This document shows positions 38,656 to 47,597 of a stretch of DNA of 64,000 bases, one piece after another. The DNA lies in contig NZ_JABEKV010000002.1 of the NCBI RefSeq assembly GCF_013283645.1, positions 1,309,798-1,373,797 on the forward strand, given 5' to 3'. This DNA is from Sinorhizobium psoraleae (GTDB taxonomy: Bacteria; Pseudomonadota; Alphaproteobacteria; Rhizobiales; Rhizobiaceae). A model generated the notes under the pieces. That model was not told the origin of the DNA, made no database searches, and saw nothing but the letters and a program-made list of their open reading frames with translations. The position numbers were made by a program, and so were the translations under genes. The number at the start of each line of letters is the position of its first letter. The first letter of the stretch is position 1.

Positions 38656-39570
38656 ATGAAAATCGCCGTGATCGGTGCCGGCCTGATCGGTACATCCTGG
38701 GCTATCGTTTTCGCACGCGCCGGCTTTTCGGTCAATCTGACGGACATAGACCAAAGTCGACTGGGGGCGGCAGAGAATCATCTGGCGCGCATTCGCAACC
38801 TTAAGCAGAATGGCAGGTCGGGGACCGTCACATTCTGCCCGACGCTCGCGACGGCCGTCGCCGGTGTCGACCTCGTGCAGGAATGTGGCCCTGAAACCGT
38901 GGAGCTCAAGCGCCAGATCTTTGCGGAGCTCGACAAGCATGCGCCCGAAGGGGCCCTTCTGGCATCGTCCAGTTCGTCCATCGTGGCTTCGCTTTTCACC
39001 GGCGACCTTCGCGGCCGGCACCGCTGCCTGATCGCCCATCCATTAAACCCGCCGCACCTCGCGCCCCTGGTCGAACTCTGTGGCGCGCCATGGACGTCGC
39101 CGGGAGTGATCACCCGCGCCAAGGAGATTTACGAGGACGCAGGCCAGGCGCCTATCGTGATCAACGAGGAAATCGAAGGATTCGTGTTGAACCGCCTGCA
39201 GGCGGCCGTGCTTGCGGAAGCCTTGAGGCTGGTCGGCGACGGGATCATCAGCGCGGAGGACCTCGACAAGACCGTGAGCGAAGGCCTCGGCCTGCGCTGG
39301 TCCTTCCTCGGCCCCTTCGCAACCATAGAACTGAACGCGCCCGGCGGCATCGAGGACTATTTGCGCCGCTATGGCGGCGCCTTCCAGAACATCACCGCCA
39401 CGCCGCCCTCATCCGAAGTCTGGGCCTCGGCGAACATTGAACGCGTGGTGGAAAGTTGGGGCAAGAAACGCTCCGCTGAGCAGCTCGCAGCACGCTCCGC
39501 GTGGCGTGACCGGCGACTGGAGGCATTGCGCCAACACAAACAATCGCAAGACAACCTGATGAAGGAGTGA
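38656..39570 (+). CDS. 3-hydroxyacyl-CoA dehydrogenase family protein (gulonate dehydrogenase/lambda-crystallin-like)
   Basis: 304-residue NAD-dependent dehydrogenase. Rossmann motif IGAGLIGTSWAIVFARAG at the N-terminus, the conserved SSSSS segment and the catalytic His in AHPLNPPHLAPLVELC. The layout matches 3-hydroxybutyryl-CoA dehydrogenase relatives that act on free hydroxy acids (L-gulonate or carnitine dehydrogenases) as well as acyl-CoAs. It overlaps the region of the BKACE start, so the two are co-translated: oxidation of a 3-hydroxy acid to a 3-keto acid would supply the BKACE substrate. Confidence 0.9.
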   Translation: MKIAVIGAGLIGTSWAIVFARAGFSVNLTDIDQSRLGAAENHLARIRNLKQNGRSGTVTFCPTLATAVAGVDLVQECGPETVELKRQIFAELDKHAPEGALLASSSSSIVASLFTGDLRGRHRCLIAHPLNPPHLAPLVELCGAPWTSPGVITRAKEIYEDAGQAPIVINEEIEGFVLNRLQAAVLAEALRLVGDGIISAEDLDKTVSEGLGLRWSFLGPFATIELNAPGGIEDYLRRYGGAFQNITATPPSSEVWASANIERVVESWGKKRSAEQLAARSAWRDRRLEALRQHKQSQDNLMKE

Positions 39571-39572
39571 AG

Positions 39573-40505
39573 ATGGCGATCAAACGCAAAGTCATTATCA
39601 CCTGCGCCGTAACGGGCGCGATTCATACGCCATCGATGTCACCGCATCTGCCGGTGACGGCGGACGAGATTGCCGATGCTGCCGTTGGTGCCGCCGAGGC
39701 CGGTGCAGCGATCGTGCACCTTCATGCGCGCAACCCTGTCGACGGGCGCCCAGATCAGACGCCAGAGGGCTTTGCGCCCTTCCTCAAGGTTGTGAAGCAG
39801 CGGTCGAACTGCGTGGTGAATATCACGACAGGCGGCGCGCCCTGGATGAAGGTGGAAGAGCGCGTCAAGCCGGCGGCCGTCTTCAAGCCGGAGGTCGCCT
39901 CGCTGAACATGGGCTCGTTCAACTTCGGTCTTTTCCCGATGCTGGACCGCTTCAAGGAGTTCAGGCACGATTGGGAGCGTGAAGCGCTCGAAGGATCGCG
40001 CGACCTAATTTTCCGTAATACATTCACAGATATAGAATACGCACTTAGAGCATTATCGGAAGCAGACACGCGTTTTGAATTCGAGTGCTACGATACCGGG
40101 CATCTCTACAACCTGCACTACTTCCTCCAGAAGGGTCTCGTGAAGCCGCCGCTCTTCATCCAGACGGTCTTCGGCATTCTGGGCGGCATCGGCCCCCACC
40201 CGGACGATGTGCTGCATATGAAGCGAACAGCCGACCGGCTGTTCGGCGACCAGTACCGTTGGTCCGTTCTGGGTGCGGGCAGAAACCAGCTGCCGATCGC
40301 CGCCATGGCGGCCGCCATGGGCGGGAACGTGCGCGTCGGGCTCGAGGATTCCCTGTGGATCGGGCCGGGCAAACTCGCCGAATCCAACGCCCAGCAGGTC
40401 CTGCAGGCACGCAAGATCATCGAAGGGCTGGGTCTTGAGGTGGCGACGCCGGACGAAGCCCGAGAAATCCTCGCCCTCAAGGGTGGCGACCGCGTCGGCT
40501 TCTGA
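39573..40505 (+). CDS. Beta-keto acid cleavage enzyme (BKACE, DUF849)
   Basis: Zinc enzyme that condenses a beta-keto acid with acetyl-CoA to give acetoacetate and a new acyl-CoA. 310 residues from ATG 39573, with AAGGAG upstream. The N-terminal VTGAIHTPSMSPHLPVT, the zinc-binding HLHAR (His49, His51), NITTGG and the C-terminal VRVGLEDSLW match the family. Specificity varies widely within BKACEs. A stretch at 40005-40090 is clearly more AT-rich than the rest of the gene. Coupled to the dehydrogenase upstream. Confidence 0.93.
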   Translation: MAIKRKVIITCAVTGAIHTPSMSPHLPVTADEIADAAVGAAEAGAAIVHLHARNPVDGRPDQTPEGFAPFLKVVKQRSNCVVNITTGGAPWMKVEERVKPAAVFKPEVASLNMGSFNFGLFPMLDRFKEFRHDWEREALEGSRDLIFRNTFTDIEYALRALSEADTRFEFECYDTGHLYNLHYFLQKGLVKPPLFIQTVFGILGGIGPHPDDVLHMKRTADRLFGDQYRWSVLGAGRNQLPIAAMAAAMGGNVRVGLEDSLWIGPGKLAESNAQQVLQARKIIEGLGLEVATPDEAREILALKGGDRVGF

Positions 40506-40517
40506 TGCGAGAACATG

Positions 40518-40540
40518 CCTGCCCGGTCTGACCGGGCGGG
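40518..40540. terminator. Hairpin between convergent BKACE and cyclase genes
   Basis: Stem CCTGCCCGGT / ACCGGGCGGG with loop CTG (one G-T pair). No strong T-run follows. Its position right after the BKACE stop suggests a terminator. Confidence 0.5.
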
Positions 40541-40655
40541 TCTTCACAGAGATCACGGTGATTTCTTCGGATCGATCGAAAAATCATAAACGTGTTCGAT
40601 TCAGGAAGTTGGCGCGGGAAACCGCACACATTTTCCTCATCCCGCGCTGTAAACC

Positions 40656-41693
40656 TTACACGGTCGCAATCGGCGTTACCGGAGACCCGATCGCACCCGG
40701 CAGGCGCAGCGGCGGCGCCGTGAGCAGGAAATGGCTTCTCTTGTTCGCACGAAGCCAACGCGCCAGCTCGTCGAGATACCAGAGTTCACCGAGCGGGATG
40801 CCGAGCTTGAACAGGCAATGTTCATGGAGCGGCAAGTACGAGCAGCAAGCATGCTGGTCGCGGCCCGGATTGAGCTCGACCGCATAGTTGTCGGCAATGA
40901 TCGCGACCAGCCCGCTGTCGGTAATCCACTGCAGCAAGCGTTCGTCGCGGCCGTCCAGCACCGGACAGGACCGCAGAAGCAGAGGGCCGTCCGGCTGCTT
41001 GTTCATTTCGAGGATCATCGTCGACAGGCCGGTGTGGAAGCAGACCATGTCGCCCTTCTCCACCTCGACGCCGTCCGCCTCCATGATGCGCATGACGGAA
41101 TCGTAGCCGGCGGCGACCCGATCGCGACCATAGTGATGGGCGAGGTCGATCATCACGCCTCGCCCCTGCATGCTTTTTTCGGCGAGCCGTTCGATGCCCA
41201 GCGCCTTCGCCCTCACCGTGGAATCGCCCTTGCTCACATCGGCGTCGTCTGGTCCCAGAAGGTCCACGCCCGCGCGGAACCCGTTGTAGAAGACGATCTC
41301 CGCCTCCCCGTCGCCATCGGCATCGAAGGTCGAGCCGACGTGGCCAAGCGCGTCCCACTGCGTCGAGTATTGCAGCGTCAAGATCGCGATATCGTCATTG
41401 AGGACGTCGGTCATCGTCGGGTCCTCGCAGACCATGCGGTAACCATAGCAGGGCTTGCCCTTGCGCATGGTGTGCTGAAGCACTGGGCCGCGGCGGCTCG
41501 GGTTCAGCCCGCCGCCGCCCGGATAATCCAGCGGCAGGGACAAGCAGAACGAACGCCCCTCCTTCACTTCCGCCACGCCTTTCAACACGACGTCCGGGGT
41601 CAGGAGATTGGCCCGGCCGAACTGGTCGTCGGGGCCGAAGTCCCCCCAGTTCGAACCCTCGGGACGTCGTTTCCAACGGGGCTGGGAGTTCAT
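40656..41693 (-). CDS. Cyclase-family metal-dependent hydrolase
   Basis: 345-residue member of the cyclase family (kynurenine formamidase/isatin hydrolase fold), which hydrolyses amide, lactam or lactone bonds using a metal held by His and Asp. The motif STQWDALGHVGSTFD is the long-form version of the HxGTHxD signature, and VMIDLAHHYG follows. ATG at 41693 has AAGGA upstream. Last gene of the branched-chain-type ABC operon, 16 bp after livF, so it likely opens a ring or ester of the imported molecule. Confidence 0.87.
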   Translation of the reverse strand: MNSQPRWKRRPEGSNWGDFGPDDQFGRANLLTPDVVLKGVAEVKEGRSFCLSLPLDYPGGGGLNPSRRGPVLQHTMRKGKPCYGYRMVCEDPTMTDVLNDDIAILTLQYSTQWDALGHVGSTFDADGDGEAEIVFYNGFRAGVDLLGPDDADVSKGDSTVRAKALGIERLAEKSMQGRGVMIDLAHHYGRDRVAAGYDSVMRIMEADGVEVEKGDMVCFHTGLSTMILEMNKQPDGPLLLRSCPVLDGRDERLLQWITDSGLVAIIADNYAVELNPGRDQHACCSYLPLHEHCLFKLGIPLGELWYLDELARWLRANKRSHFLLTAPPLRLPGAIGSPVTPIATV

Positions 41694-41709
41694 GCCGTTT
41701 TCCTTGTCG

Positions 41710-42426
41710 TTAGATATGCTCGGTCCCGCCGAGATAGGCGCTGACCACATCGCTGCGGGCGCGCAGGTCGCTCGAGGCGCCGGCCATGCGGACTTCGCCG
41801 ACATTGAGCACGATGCTGCGGTCAGCGAACTCGAGAGCCTGCGTCGCGTTCTGCTCCACAAGTAGAATGGTCTGCCCGGTGCGCCGTAGCCCATCCAGCA
41901 GCGAAAATACGGCATCCACGATCTGCGGCGCGAGCCCCATCGACGGCTCGTCCAGCATCAGGATCTTCGGCTCGCCGATCAGTGCGCGGCCGATGACGAG
42001 CATCTGTTGCTCACCGCCCGAAAGGCTGCCCGCCTTCTGCATGCGGCGATCCCTCAGCTTCGGCATGACGGAATAGACCCGTTCCAGCCCGTCCGCCGGC
42101 TTGCCCGTCCCGAGACGCGAACGGCCGAGCAGCAGATTGTCCTCGACCGTCAGTGGGCCGAAGACGTGTCGGCCCTCTGGCACCTGCGCGACCCCGAGAC
42201 GCGCGATCATATGTGCCGGCAGGCCGTCGATGCGCTTTCCCTCGAATTCGATGCTGCCGGAAGTCACCGGCGCCAGGCCGGAGATCGCCCGGAGGGTCGA
42301 CGATTTTCCGGCACCGTTCGGGCCGATGATCGCCACGCATTCTCCGCGGGCAACGGCGAAGGACACATCGCGAACCGCAACGATGCCTCCGTAGTGCACG
42401 GCAAGGGATTGTACGTTCAGCATCAT
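41710..42426 (-). CDS. livF: Branched-chain amino acid-type ABC transporter ATP-binding protein (LivF)
   Basis: 238-residue ATPase with Walker A GPNGAGKSSTL, signature LSGGEQQMLVIGRAL and Walker B ILMLDEPSMGLAP, the LivF pattern. Start overlaps the livG stop (ATGATG/TGA). Paralogues of this family import aromatic acids, amides and other carboxylates as well as leucine, so the name reflects family only. Confidence 0.93.
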   Translation of the reverse strand: MMLNVQSLAVHYGGIVAVRDVSFAVARGECVAIIGPNGAGKSSTLRAISGLAPVTSGSIEFEGKRIDGLPAHMIARLGVAQVPEGRHVFGPLTVEDNLLLGRSRLGTGKPADGLERVYSVMPKLRDRRMQKAGSLSGGEQQMLVIGRALIGEPKILMLDEPSMGLAPQIVDAVFSLLDGLRRTGQTILLVEQNATQALEFADRSIVLNVGEVRMAGASSDLRARSDVVSAYLGGTEHI

Positions 42427-43184
42427 GATTTCCGTTTGCCGAGATAGGCCGTGATGACGGCTTCGTTATTGCGAACCTCTTCGGGCGTCCCGACCGCGAT
42501 CAGCTGACCATGGTCGAGAACCGCGACGGTCGACGCCAGTTCCATGACGAAGCCGACATTGTGCTCGATCAGCAGCACCGAAATGCCGCGCGACGGCAAG
42601 GTGCGGATGAAGGCAGCGAGCTCGGCGGATTCCTGCGAATTGAGGCCAGACGCCGCCTCGTCGAGCAGCAACAATTCGGGCTCGGATGCCAGCGCCCGTG
42701 CGATCTCCAGCAGTCGCACGCGGCCAAGCGGGAGCGTGCCCGCCGGGCGGTCGCGCAGATCGTAAAGGCGCGTATCCTTCAGGATGACATCGACACGGTC
42801 GCCTGCTTCCCGCTCGGCAGCCCCGCTCGCGCCGATATTGAGGACCTGCGAGAACAAGTTACCGCGGATATGCCGGTGTGCACCGACGAGCACGTTGTCC
42901 CGCACGGACATCTCATGGCAGATCTCCGGGATCTGGAAGGTCCGGCCGATGCGCCGCGCGGCCACCTTTTCCGGCGCCTGTCCCGAAATGCGCTCGCCGC
43001 GCAGCCGGATCTCGCCCGTCGCCGGCTTGATGAAGCCGGTCATCACGTTGAACAACGTGGATTTGCCCGCCCCGTTCGGACCAATGACTGCGGTGATCGA
43101 CGGCCCTTCGAAGCTGAAGCTGACATTGCGGTTGGCCCAAAGGCCGCCAAAGCGGACGCCGATATCGTCGATCTCGATTTTCAT
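42423..43184 (-). CDS. livG: Branched-chain amino acid-type ABC transporter ATP-binding protein (LivG)
   Basis: 253-residue ATPase: Walker A GPNGAGKSTLFNVMTG, Q-loop RTFQIPEICHEM, Walker B LLLLDEAASGLN. The signature region reads LPLGRVRLLEIARAL, lacking the standard LSGGQ, as is common in LivG proteins. ATG 43184 follows GGAGAT; a longer frame start adds an unconserved lead. Confidence 0.92.
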   Translation of the reverse strand: MKIEIDDIGVRFGGLWANRNVSFSFEGPSITAVIGPNGAGKSTLFNVMTGFIKPATGEIRLRGERISGQAPEKVAARRIGRTFQIPEICHEMSVRDNVLVGAHRHIRGNLFSQVLNIGASGAAEREAGDRVDVILKDTRLYDLRDRPAGTLPLGRVRLLEIARALASEPELLLLDEAASGLNSQESAELAAFIRTLPSRGISVLLIEHNVGFVMELASTVAVLDHGQLIAVGTPEEVRNNEAVITAYLGKRKS

Positions 43185-43197
43185 GTCCGATCTCCGA

Positions 43198-44148
43198 TCA
43201 TGCCGTAGTAGCCTGCCGCCTGGCAAAGGCGTCTCGCAAGCGCAGCACGATGCCCCAGAGCCCGCGCGGCTCCAGTGTCAGCATCACCACGACCATGGCA
43301 CCGAGAACGAGGCCGTAGGCGTTTTGAAGCTCGTGAACCCACTCCGGCAGGAAGGTCAGAAGGAACGCGCCGAAAGCCGCACCCCAGAGGGAACCCACTC
43401 CCCCCACCGCCAGCGCCAGCAGGAGATTGATCGAGGTGTCGATCGTGAAGCTCTCGGGGCTCACAAACCCGACATATTGCGCATAGAGCGCGCCCGCGAG
43501 GCCGGAAAGACCGGCGGAGAGCGCGAAGACTTCCGCCTTGAGCCGTGCCGTCGGAATGCCACATGAGCGCGCCGCCATCTCGGACTCCCGCATCGTGCGC
43601 ATGGCGCGGCCATAGGCGGTGTCCACCAGGCGCAAGGCGAGCAGCATGACGGTGAAGCCGACGGCGCCGCTGAGATAATACATCGTGACGGGCGAGCGAG
43701 CGGTGAGCGTCCCGATGGTGAGCGCCGGAATGCCGGTGATCCCGGAATAGCCGCCGGTGACGTCCACCCATTCGACAAAGATCGTGTGGAGGATGAGGCC
43801 GAGGGCAGCCGTGACCATGGCGAGGTAATAGCCACGCAGGCGCAGGACCGGCCGGCCGATGATATAGCCCAGCGCTGCGGGAACGATGATTGCGGCAACA
43901 AGGCCGAGGACCGGTGGCAAACCGGTCCGCACCGTAAGAACCGCGGCCATATAGGCACCGATGCCGTAGAAGCCTGCCTGGCCGAGCGAGATTTGCCCCG
44001 CATATCCGAACAGCAGGGAGAGCCCAAGGACGAGGATGAGGTTGATGAAGGCGAAGATGAAGAGGTTGAACGTGCCTCCCGTTTCGATCAGGAGGGGTGC
44101 CAATAGCCAGGCGAGGATGAGCGCCAGCAGGACATGGATTTGCCGCAT
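43198..44148 (-). CDS. livM: Branched-chain amino acid-type ABC transporter permease (LivM)
   Basis: 316-residue permease with about nine membrane spans and the LivM marker LLFGYAGQISLGQAGFYGIG near residue 45, plus GRAMRTMRESEMAARSCGI as ATPase-contact loop. Located between livH and livG in the operon, 13 bp before livG. Confidence 0.93.
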   Translation of the reverse strand: MRQIHVLLALILAWLLAPLLIETGGTFNLFIFAFINLILVLGLSLLFGYAGQISLGQAGFYGIGAYMAAVLTVRTGLPPVLGLVAAIIVPAALGYIIGRPVLRLRGYYLAMVTAALGLILHTIFVEWVDVTGGYSGITGIPALTIGTLTARSPVTMYYLSGAVGFTVMLLALRLVDTAYGRAMRTMRESEMAARSCGIPTARLKAEVFALSAGLSGLAGALYAQYVGFVSPESFTIDTSINLLLALAVGGVGSLWGAAFGAFLLTFLPEWVHELQNAYGLVLGAMVVVMLTLEPRGLWGIVLRLRDAFARRQATTA

Positions 44149-44163
44149 GATGGAAGCCTCGCT

Positions 44164-45057
44164 TTACATGGCCTGGGTGTGGCGACGTTCCTCGCGTCCG
44201 CCGAGCAGGCCGGACGGACGGATCATCAACGCCAGAATGAGAACGGAAAGAGCGACCGAGTCCTTGAGGCCCGACGGCAAGACGGCCACCGATGCCGCTT
44301 CGATCAGCCCGAGCGCAAAGCCGCCGACGATCGCCGAACTTGCCCGCCCGAAGCCACCGAGCGCGCAAGCGGCAAAACCTTTGAGCGCGAGCGTGAAGCC
44401 CTGATCATAGGTCGCATTGGTGAGCGGCGTGATGAGAACGCCGGCAAGTCCCCCCAGCGCACCGGACAGAATGAAGCTCAAACGGACGGTCGCGCCGACA
44501 TTGATGCCCATCAGCTGCGCCGCCTCCCGGTCGATGGCACAGGCGAGCATTTCGCGCCCGACACGGGAATGGGAGAAGAAGAATTTCAGCGCGACCATCA
44601 CGAGCACACCGATGCCGATGACCCAGATCGCCTGCAACTGCAGGACGGCGCCGAAAATCCTGATCGGCGGACCAGGTGTGAACGGATCGAAATAGAGCGG
44701 ATCCGGCCCGACCCAAAGCAGCAGTGATGTCTTGACGATCACGGCCAATCCCAGCGTGATCATCGCAAGCGTCATGACGCTCCCCCGCCGCACCCGCGAA
44801 ATCGCCGCAAAGTCGATCAGCGCCCCAAGCGCGCCGACCAGCACGATCGCCACGATGACGGCCAGCCACAGGGGCAATCCCGCCGTCCCCACCGCGATGG
44901 CGGTCAAGATGCCGCCGAGCACAACGAATTCGCCCTGCGCAAAGTTGATCACGTCCGTCGCGTTGAAGATCAGGTTGAACCCGAGCCCGACGAGGGCGTA
45001 GATGCTTCCGACCGTCAGCCCAGTGATAAGGAGCTGCAGGATTTCGGCTGATGTCAT
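44164..45057 (-). CDS. livH: Branched-chain amino acid-type ABC transporter permease (LivH)
   Basis: 297-residue permease, start ATG 45057 with GGGAG upstream (the frame is open further but unconserved). LivH marker GLTVGSIYALVGLGFNLIF at the N-terminus and INFAQGEFVVLGG. Contact loop GREMLACAIDREAAQLMGI. Directly follows the binding-protein gene. Confidence 0.93.
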   Translation of the reverse strand: MTSAEILQLLITGLTVGSIYALVGLGFNLIFNATDVINFAQGEFVVLGGILTAIAVGTAGLPLWLAVIVAIVLVGALGALIDFAAISRVRRGSVMTLAMITLGLAVIVKTSLLLWVGPDPLYFDPFTPGPPIRIFGAVLQLQAIWVIGIGVLVMVALKFFFSHSRVGREMLACAIDREAAQLMGINVGATVRLSFILSGALGGLAGVLITPLTNATYDQGFTLALKGFAACALGGFGRASSAIVGGFALGLIEAASVAVLPSGLKDSVALSVLILALMIRPSGLLGGREERRHTQAM

Positions 45058-45070
45058 TGCAAGCTCCCGG

Positions 45071-46210
45071 TCAGAAGCCCCGCTGGACGCCGACCGTCGC
45101 ACCGTCCTTTACCTGGACGATCCAGACAGAATCCGAACCCAATCCCTCGTGGCTTTCCGCAGTATAGGTATAGGAGCCGCCAGCAAGTTTCAGCCCCTGA
45201 GTTTTTTCCATACCTTCGACCACCTTCGCCTTGTCGCCACCGGACTGCCGGATCGCTTCGGCATAGATGTGCACGGCGTCCCAGCCGATGATGTCGTAGA
45301 TGGTGAGCGCGTAGTCCTCACCGTGGCGCTCCTTGTAGATGCGGCTGAGCTCCTGCTGCTCCGGCGTCACCTGGTCGGGCGCGTTCAGCGTCACCATGTA
45401 GACGCCCTCGGCCGCAGCCCCGGCACTCTTGATAATGGCGGCCGCGGCGACGCCCTGCGCTCCGATAATGGGCGCCGTGTTACCAAGCTGGGAACCGTTG
45501 CGCAGCGCCACCGACATCGTCGAACCCGACCCCCACAGTATGATCGCCTCCGGCTGTGCGCTGAGAACCTTCGTCCACTCGGCGGTCGTGTCACTCGCGC
45601 CGTAGTTGATCTTCTCGGCGGCAACGATCGGGATATTCATCTCCTTGGCCTCGGCTTCGAGGGCCGCATACGCCTCCGTGCCATAGGCATCGCCGGTATA
45701 GAGCACGGCGACATTCTTCGCGCCGAGCTTCTCGGAGGCGAACTTGAGCGCCGCACGCGTGTTGTCGGTGTCGCTCGTCTGGCAACGGAAGATATAGGGA
45801 TTGTCGAGCTTTGTGATCGAAATGGTGTTCTGGAAACCGCACATCGGCACCTTGGTTTCCAAGAGCACCGGAGCGACGGCAAGGGCGTTGCTCCCTTGGT
45901 TCGGGCCGATGACACCGTAGACGCCCTCCTCCGCCAGTCGGCGGAAGTTCTGCACTGCGACGTCGGCGCGACTCTGGTCGTCACGTATGAGGAGTTCGAT
46001 CTTGCGACCGTTTACGCCGCCATTGGCGTTGATGAACTCGGCTGCGGTCTTGATACTTTCGACGACGGGGATGCCCAGTGAGCTCGCCGGCCCGCTCAGC
46101 GGCTCAGACACACCGAGCTTGATCGCCTCCTCCTGTGCATGCGCCCAGCCGATCGATGCCACTACGCCGACGGCGAACCATCCGGCAGACCAACGGGATA
46201 AGCCCTGCAT
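45071..46210 (-). CDS. Branched-chain-type ABC transporter substrate-binding protein
   Basis: 379-residue periplasmic binding protein (LivK/Peripla_BP_6). ATG 46210 follows GGGAGG; residues 1-25 are a signal peptide ending AHAQ. The mature start EEAIKLGVSEPLSGPASSLG and the segment GVYGVIGPNQGSNALAVAPV are typical. First gene of a six-gene unit (binding protein, livH, livM, livG, livF, cyclase) controlled from the region with operators at 46301 and 46391. Confidence 0.93.
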   Translation of the reverse strand: MQGLSRWSAGWFAVGVVASIGWAHAQEEAIKLGVSEPLSGPASSLGIPVVESIKTAAEFINANGGVNGRKIELLIRDDQSRADVAVQNFRRLAEEGVYGVIGPNQGSNALAVAPVLLETKVPMCGFQNTISITKLDNPYIFRCQTSDTDNTRAALKFASEKLGAKNVAVLYTGDAYGTEAYAALEAEAKEMNIPIVAAEKINYGASDTTAEWTKVLSAQPEAIILWGSGSTMSVALRNGSQLGNTAPIIGAQGVAAAAIIKSAGAAAEGVYMVTLNAPDQVTPEQQELSRIYKERHGEDYALTIYDIIGWDAVHIYAEAIRQSGGDKAKVVEGMEKTQGLKLAGGSYTYTAESHEGLGSDSVWIVQVKDGATVGVQRGF

Positions 46211-46300
46211 CCCAACCTCCCTTTTGAATTGTTTTTTCGTCCCAACGGTGAAATGATGCGACGCCTCCTCATCGATAACAGATACCAACATTGTGTGATG

Positions 46301-46310
46301 TGTGATCACA
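46301..46310. promoter_or_regulatory. GntR-type operator, copy 3 (liv-type operon)
   Basis: TGTGATCACA. For the leftward operon a -35-like TTGACT (minus strand, 46316-46311) is directly adjacent, so the site lies between -35 and -10. Confidence 0.77.
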
Positions 46311-46390
46311 AGTCAAGCGATGGCGACGGCTGCTTAGCCCTGGGCGTCGGAAAAAATTAACTTGCCATAACAACGCGGCTGCGGCATATG

Positions 46391-46400
46391 TGTGATCACA
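46391..46400. promoter_or_regulatory. GntR-type operator, copy 4 (acyl-CoA dehydrogenase operon)
   Basis: TGTGATCACA followed by GAT, 25 bp upstream of the acyl-CoA dehydrogenase start. A -35-like TTGCCA at 46362-46367 with CATATG at 46385-46390 puts the site at the transcription start. Copies 3 and 4 share one divergent region. Confidence 0.77.
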
Positions 46401-46424
46401 GATCGCAGTTTTGGGAGGAATAGC

Positions 46425-47597
46425 GTGCCTATACGTTTGCCCGATGAGGTCGTGCAGATTCGCGACACCGTCCGTGGATTCATCGATGATGTAGTCGAGC
46501 CCCACGCACAGCATATCGACCGGATGAACGAGATCCCGGAGATCGTCTTTGAGAAGGCGCGTGAGCTCGGCCTGTTCGGCTTTTCGATTCCGGAGGAGTT
46601 TGGCGGATTGGGCACGAGCGAGCTCGTCTCCTCCGTCGCCGTGGAGACCATGAGCTACGGCCCGGGCGGCGTGACCTTCTTCGTCGCGCCAAGCGCTCCG
46701 GCGGCCGCCATCAACCTCGTCGGCCGCCAGGATCAGCGACAGAAATATCTCCCGGGCCTTGCCGCCGGAGAGCGGTTCGCCGCCTTCTGCCTCAGCGAGG
46801 CAGGTGCGGGCTCGGATGCCGCCGGCATCAAGACGAAGGCAGTGCGGGAAAACGGAAAGTGGAGGATCAGCGGGACCAAGCTCTGGATCAGCCGCGCCGT
46901 CAAGGCCGACGTCTTCTTCGTGTCGGCCGTGACCGACCCGTCCAAGGGTGCCAAGGGCGGCATCACGATATTCATCCTCGACAAGCGCAAAGGCATCAAT
47001 GTCGGCAAGCCGGAATGGCAGCTCGGCGGCCGCGGCTCGGGCAGCGCGGAGGTCAACTTCGATGAGGTCGAGGCCGCAGATGACGAGGTGCTCGGTGAAA
47101 TCGGCTTCGGCTTCGATTCCCTGAAGTTCATCCTCGGTCGCGCCCGGCTCTGGGCGGCCGCGCGCGCCGTCGGCATCATCGGACGATCTCTTGAACTGAG
47201 CCTCGCCCATGCCGAAAACCGCGTGCAGTTCGGCAAGAAGATCGGCGAGTTCCAGGCGATCAAGCACAAGATCGCCGATATGTCCGCGGACCTCTATACG
47301 GCCCGGCTCCTGCTCTACCAAGCGGCCGAGCTCTTCGACGAAGGCCGCGATGCTGCGCAGGAGGCGGCCTATGCCAAGCTGTTCTGCAGCGAGGCCGCAG
47401 GCCGCGCAGCGGATGCGGCCATCCAGATCCATGGCGCGATGGGCGTTTCGCAGGAGTTTGGCGTTGAGCGCCTGTTCCGTGACGCCCGCTCCTACCGCAT
47501 TCTCGACGGCACCTCGGACATCCAGCGCGGAATGATCGCAAGCCGCGTTCAGAAGACCGGTCTCGGCATCGGCCTTGCCCCCGGGGGGCTGTCGTGA
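46425..47597 (+). CDS. Acyl-CoA dehydrogenase family protein
   Basis: FAD enzyme that introduces an alpha-beta double bond in an acyl-CoA. 390 residues from GTG 46425 (GGGAGGAA five bases upstream). FAD/substrate motif FCLSEAGAGSDAAG, WISRAVKADVFFV and a C-terminal ILDGTSDIQRGMIA. At the usual catalytic-base position (YEGT in medium-chain enzymes) this protein has Asp361 in LDGT, which may mark an unusual substrate or mechanism. Start of a seven-gene operon with overlapping genes. Confidence 0.92.
   Translation: MPIRLPDEVVQIRDTVRGFIDDVVEPHAQHIDRMNEIPEIVFEKARELGLFGFSIPEEFGGLGTSELVSSVAVETMSYGPGGVTFFVAPSAPAAAINLVGRQDQRQKYLPGLAAGERFAAFCLSEAGAGSDAAGIKTKAVRENGKWRISGTKLWISRAVKADVFFVSAVTDPSKGAKGGITIFILDKRKGINVGKPEWQLGGRGSGSAEVNFDEVEAADDEVLGEIGFGFDSLKFILGRARLWAAARAVGIIGRSLELSLAHAENRVQFGKKIGEFQAIKHKIADMSADLYTARLLLYQAAELFDEGRDAAQEAAYAKLFCSEAAGRAADAAIQIHGAMGVSQEFGVERLFRDARSYRILDGTSDIQRGMIASRVQKTGLGIGLAPGGLS

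Noticed and set aside
41645..41665. Short match to the T-arm of tRNA-Ser (TTCGAACCCTCG) as a possible attachment site
   Set aside because: It lies inside the conserved N-terminal codons of the cyclase gene and the match does not extend. Chance similarity.
40656..41693. Kynurenine formamidase
   Set aside because: The protein is longer than formamidase and no other tryptophan degradation gene is present; only the cyclase-family call is supported.
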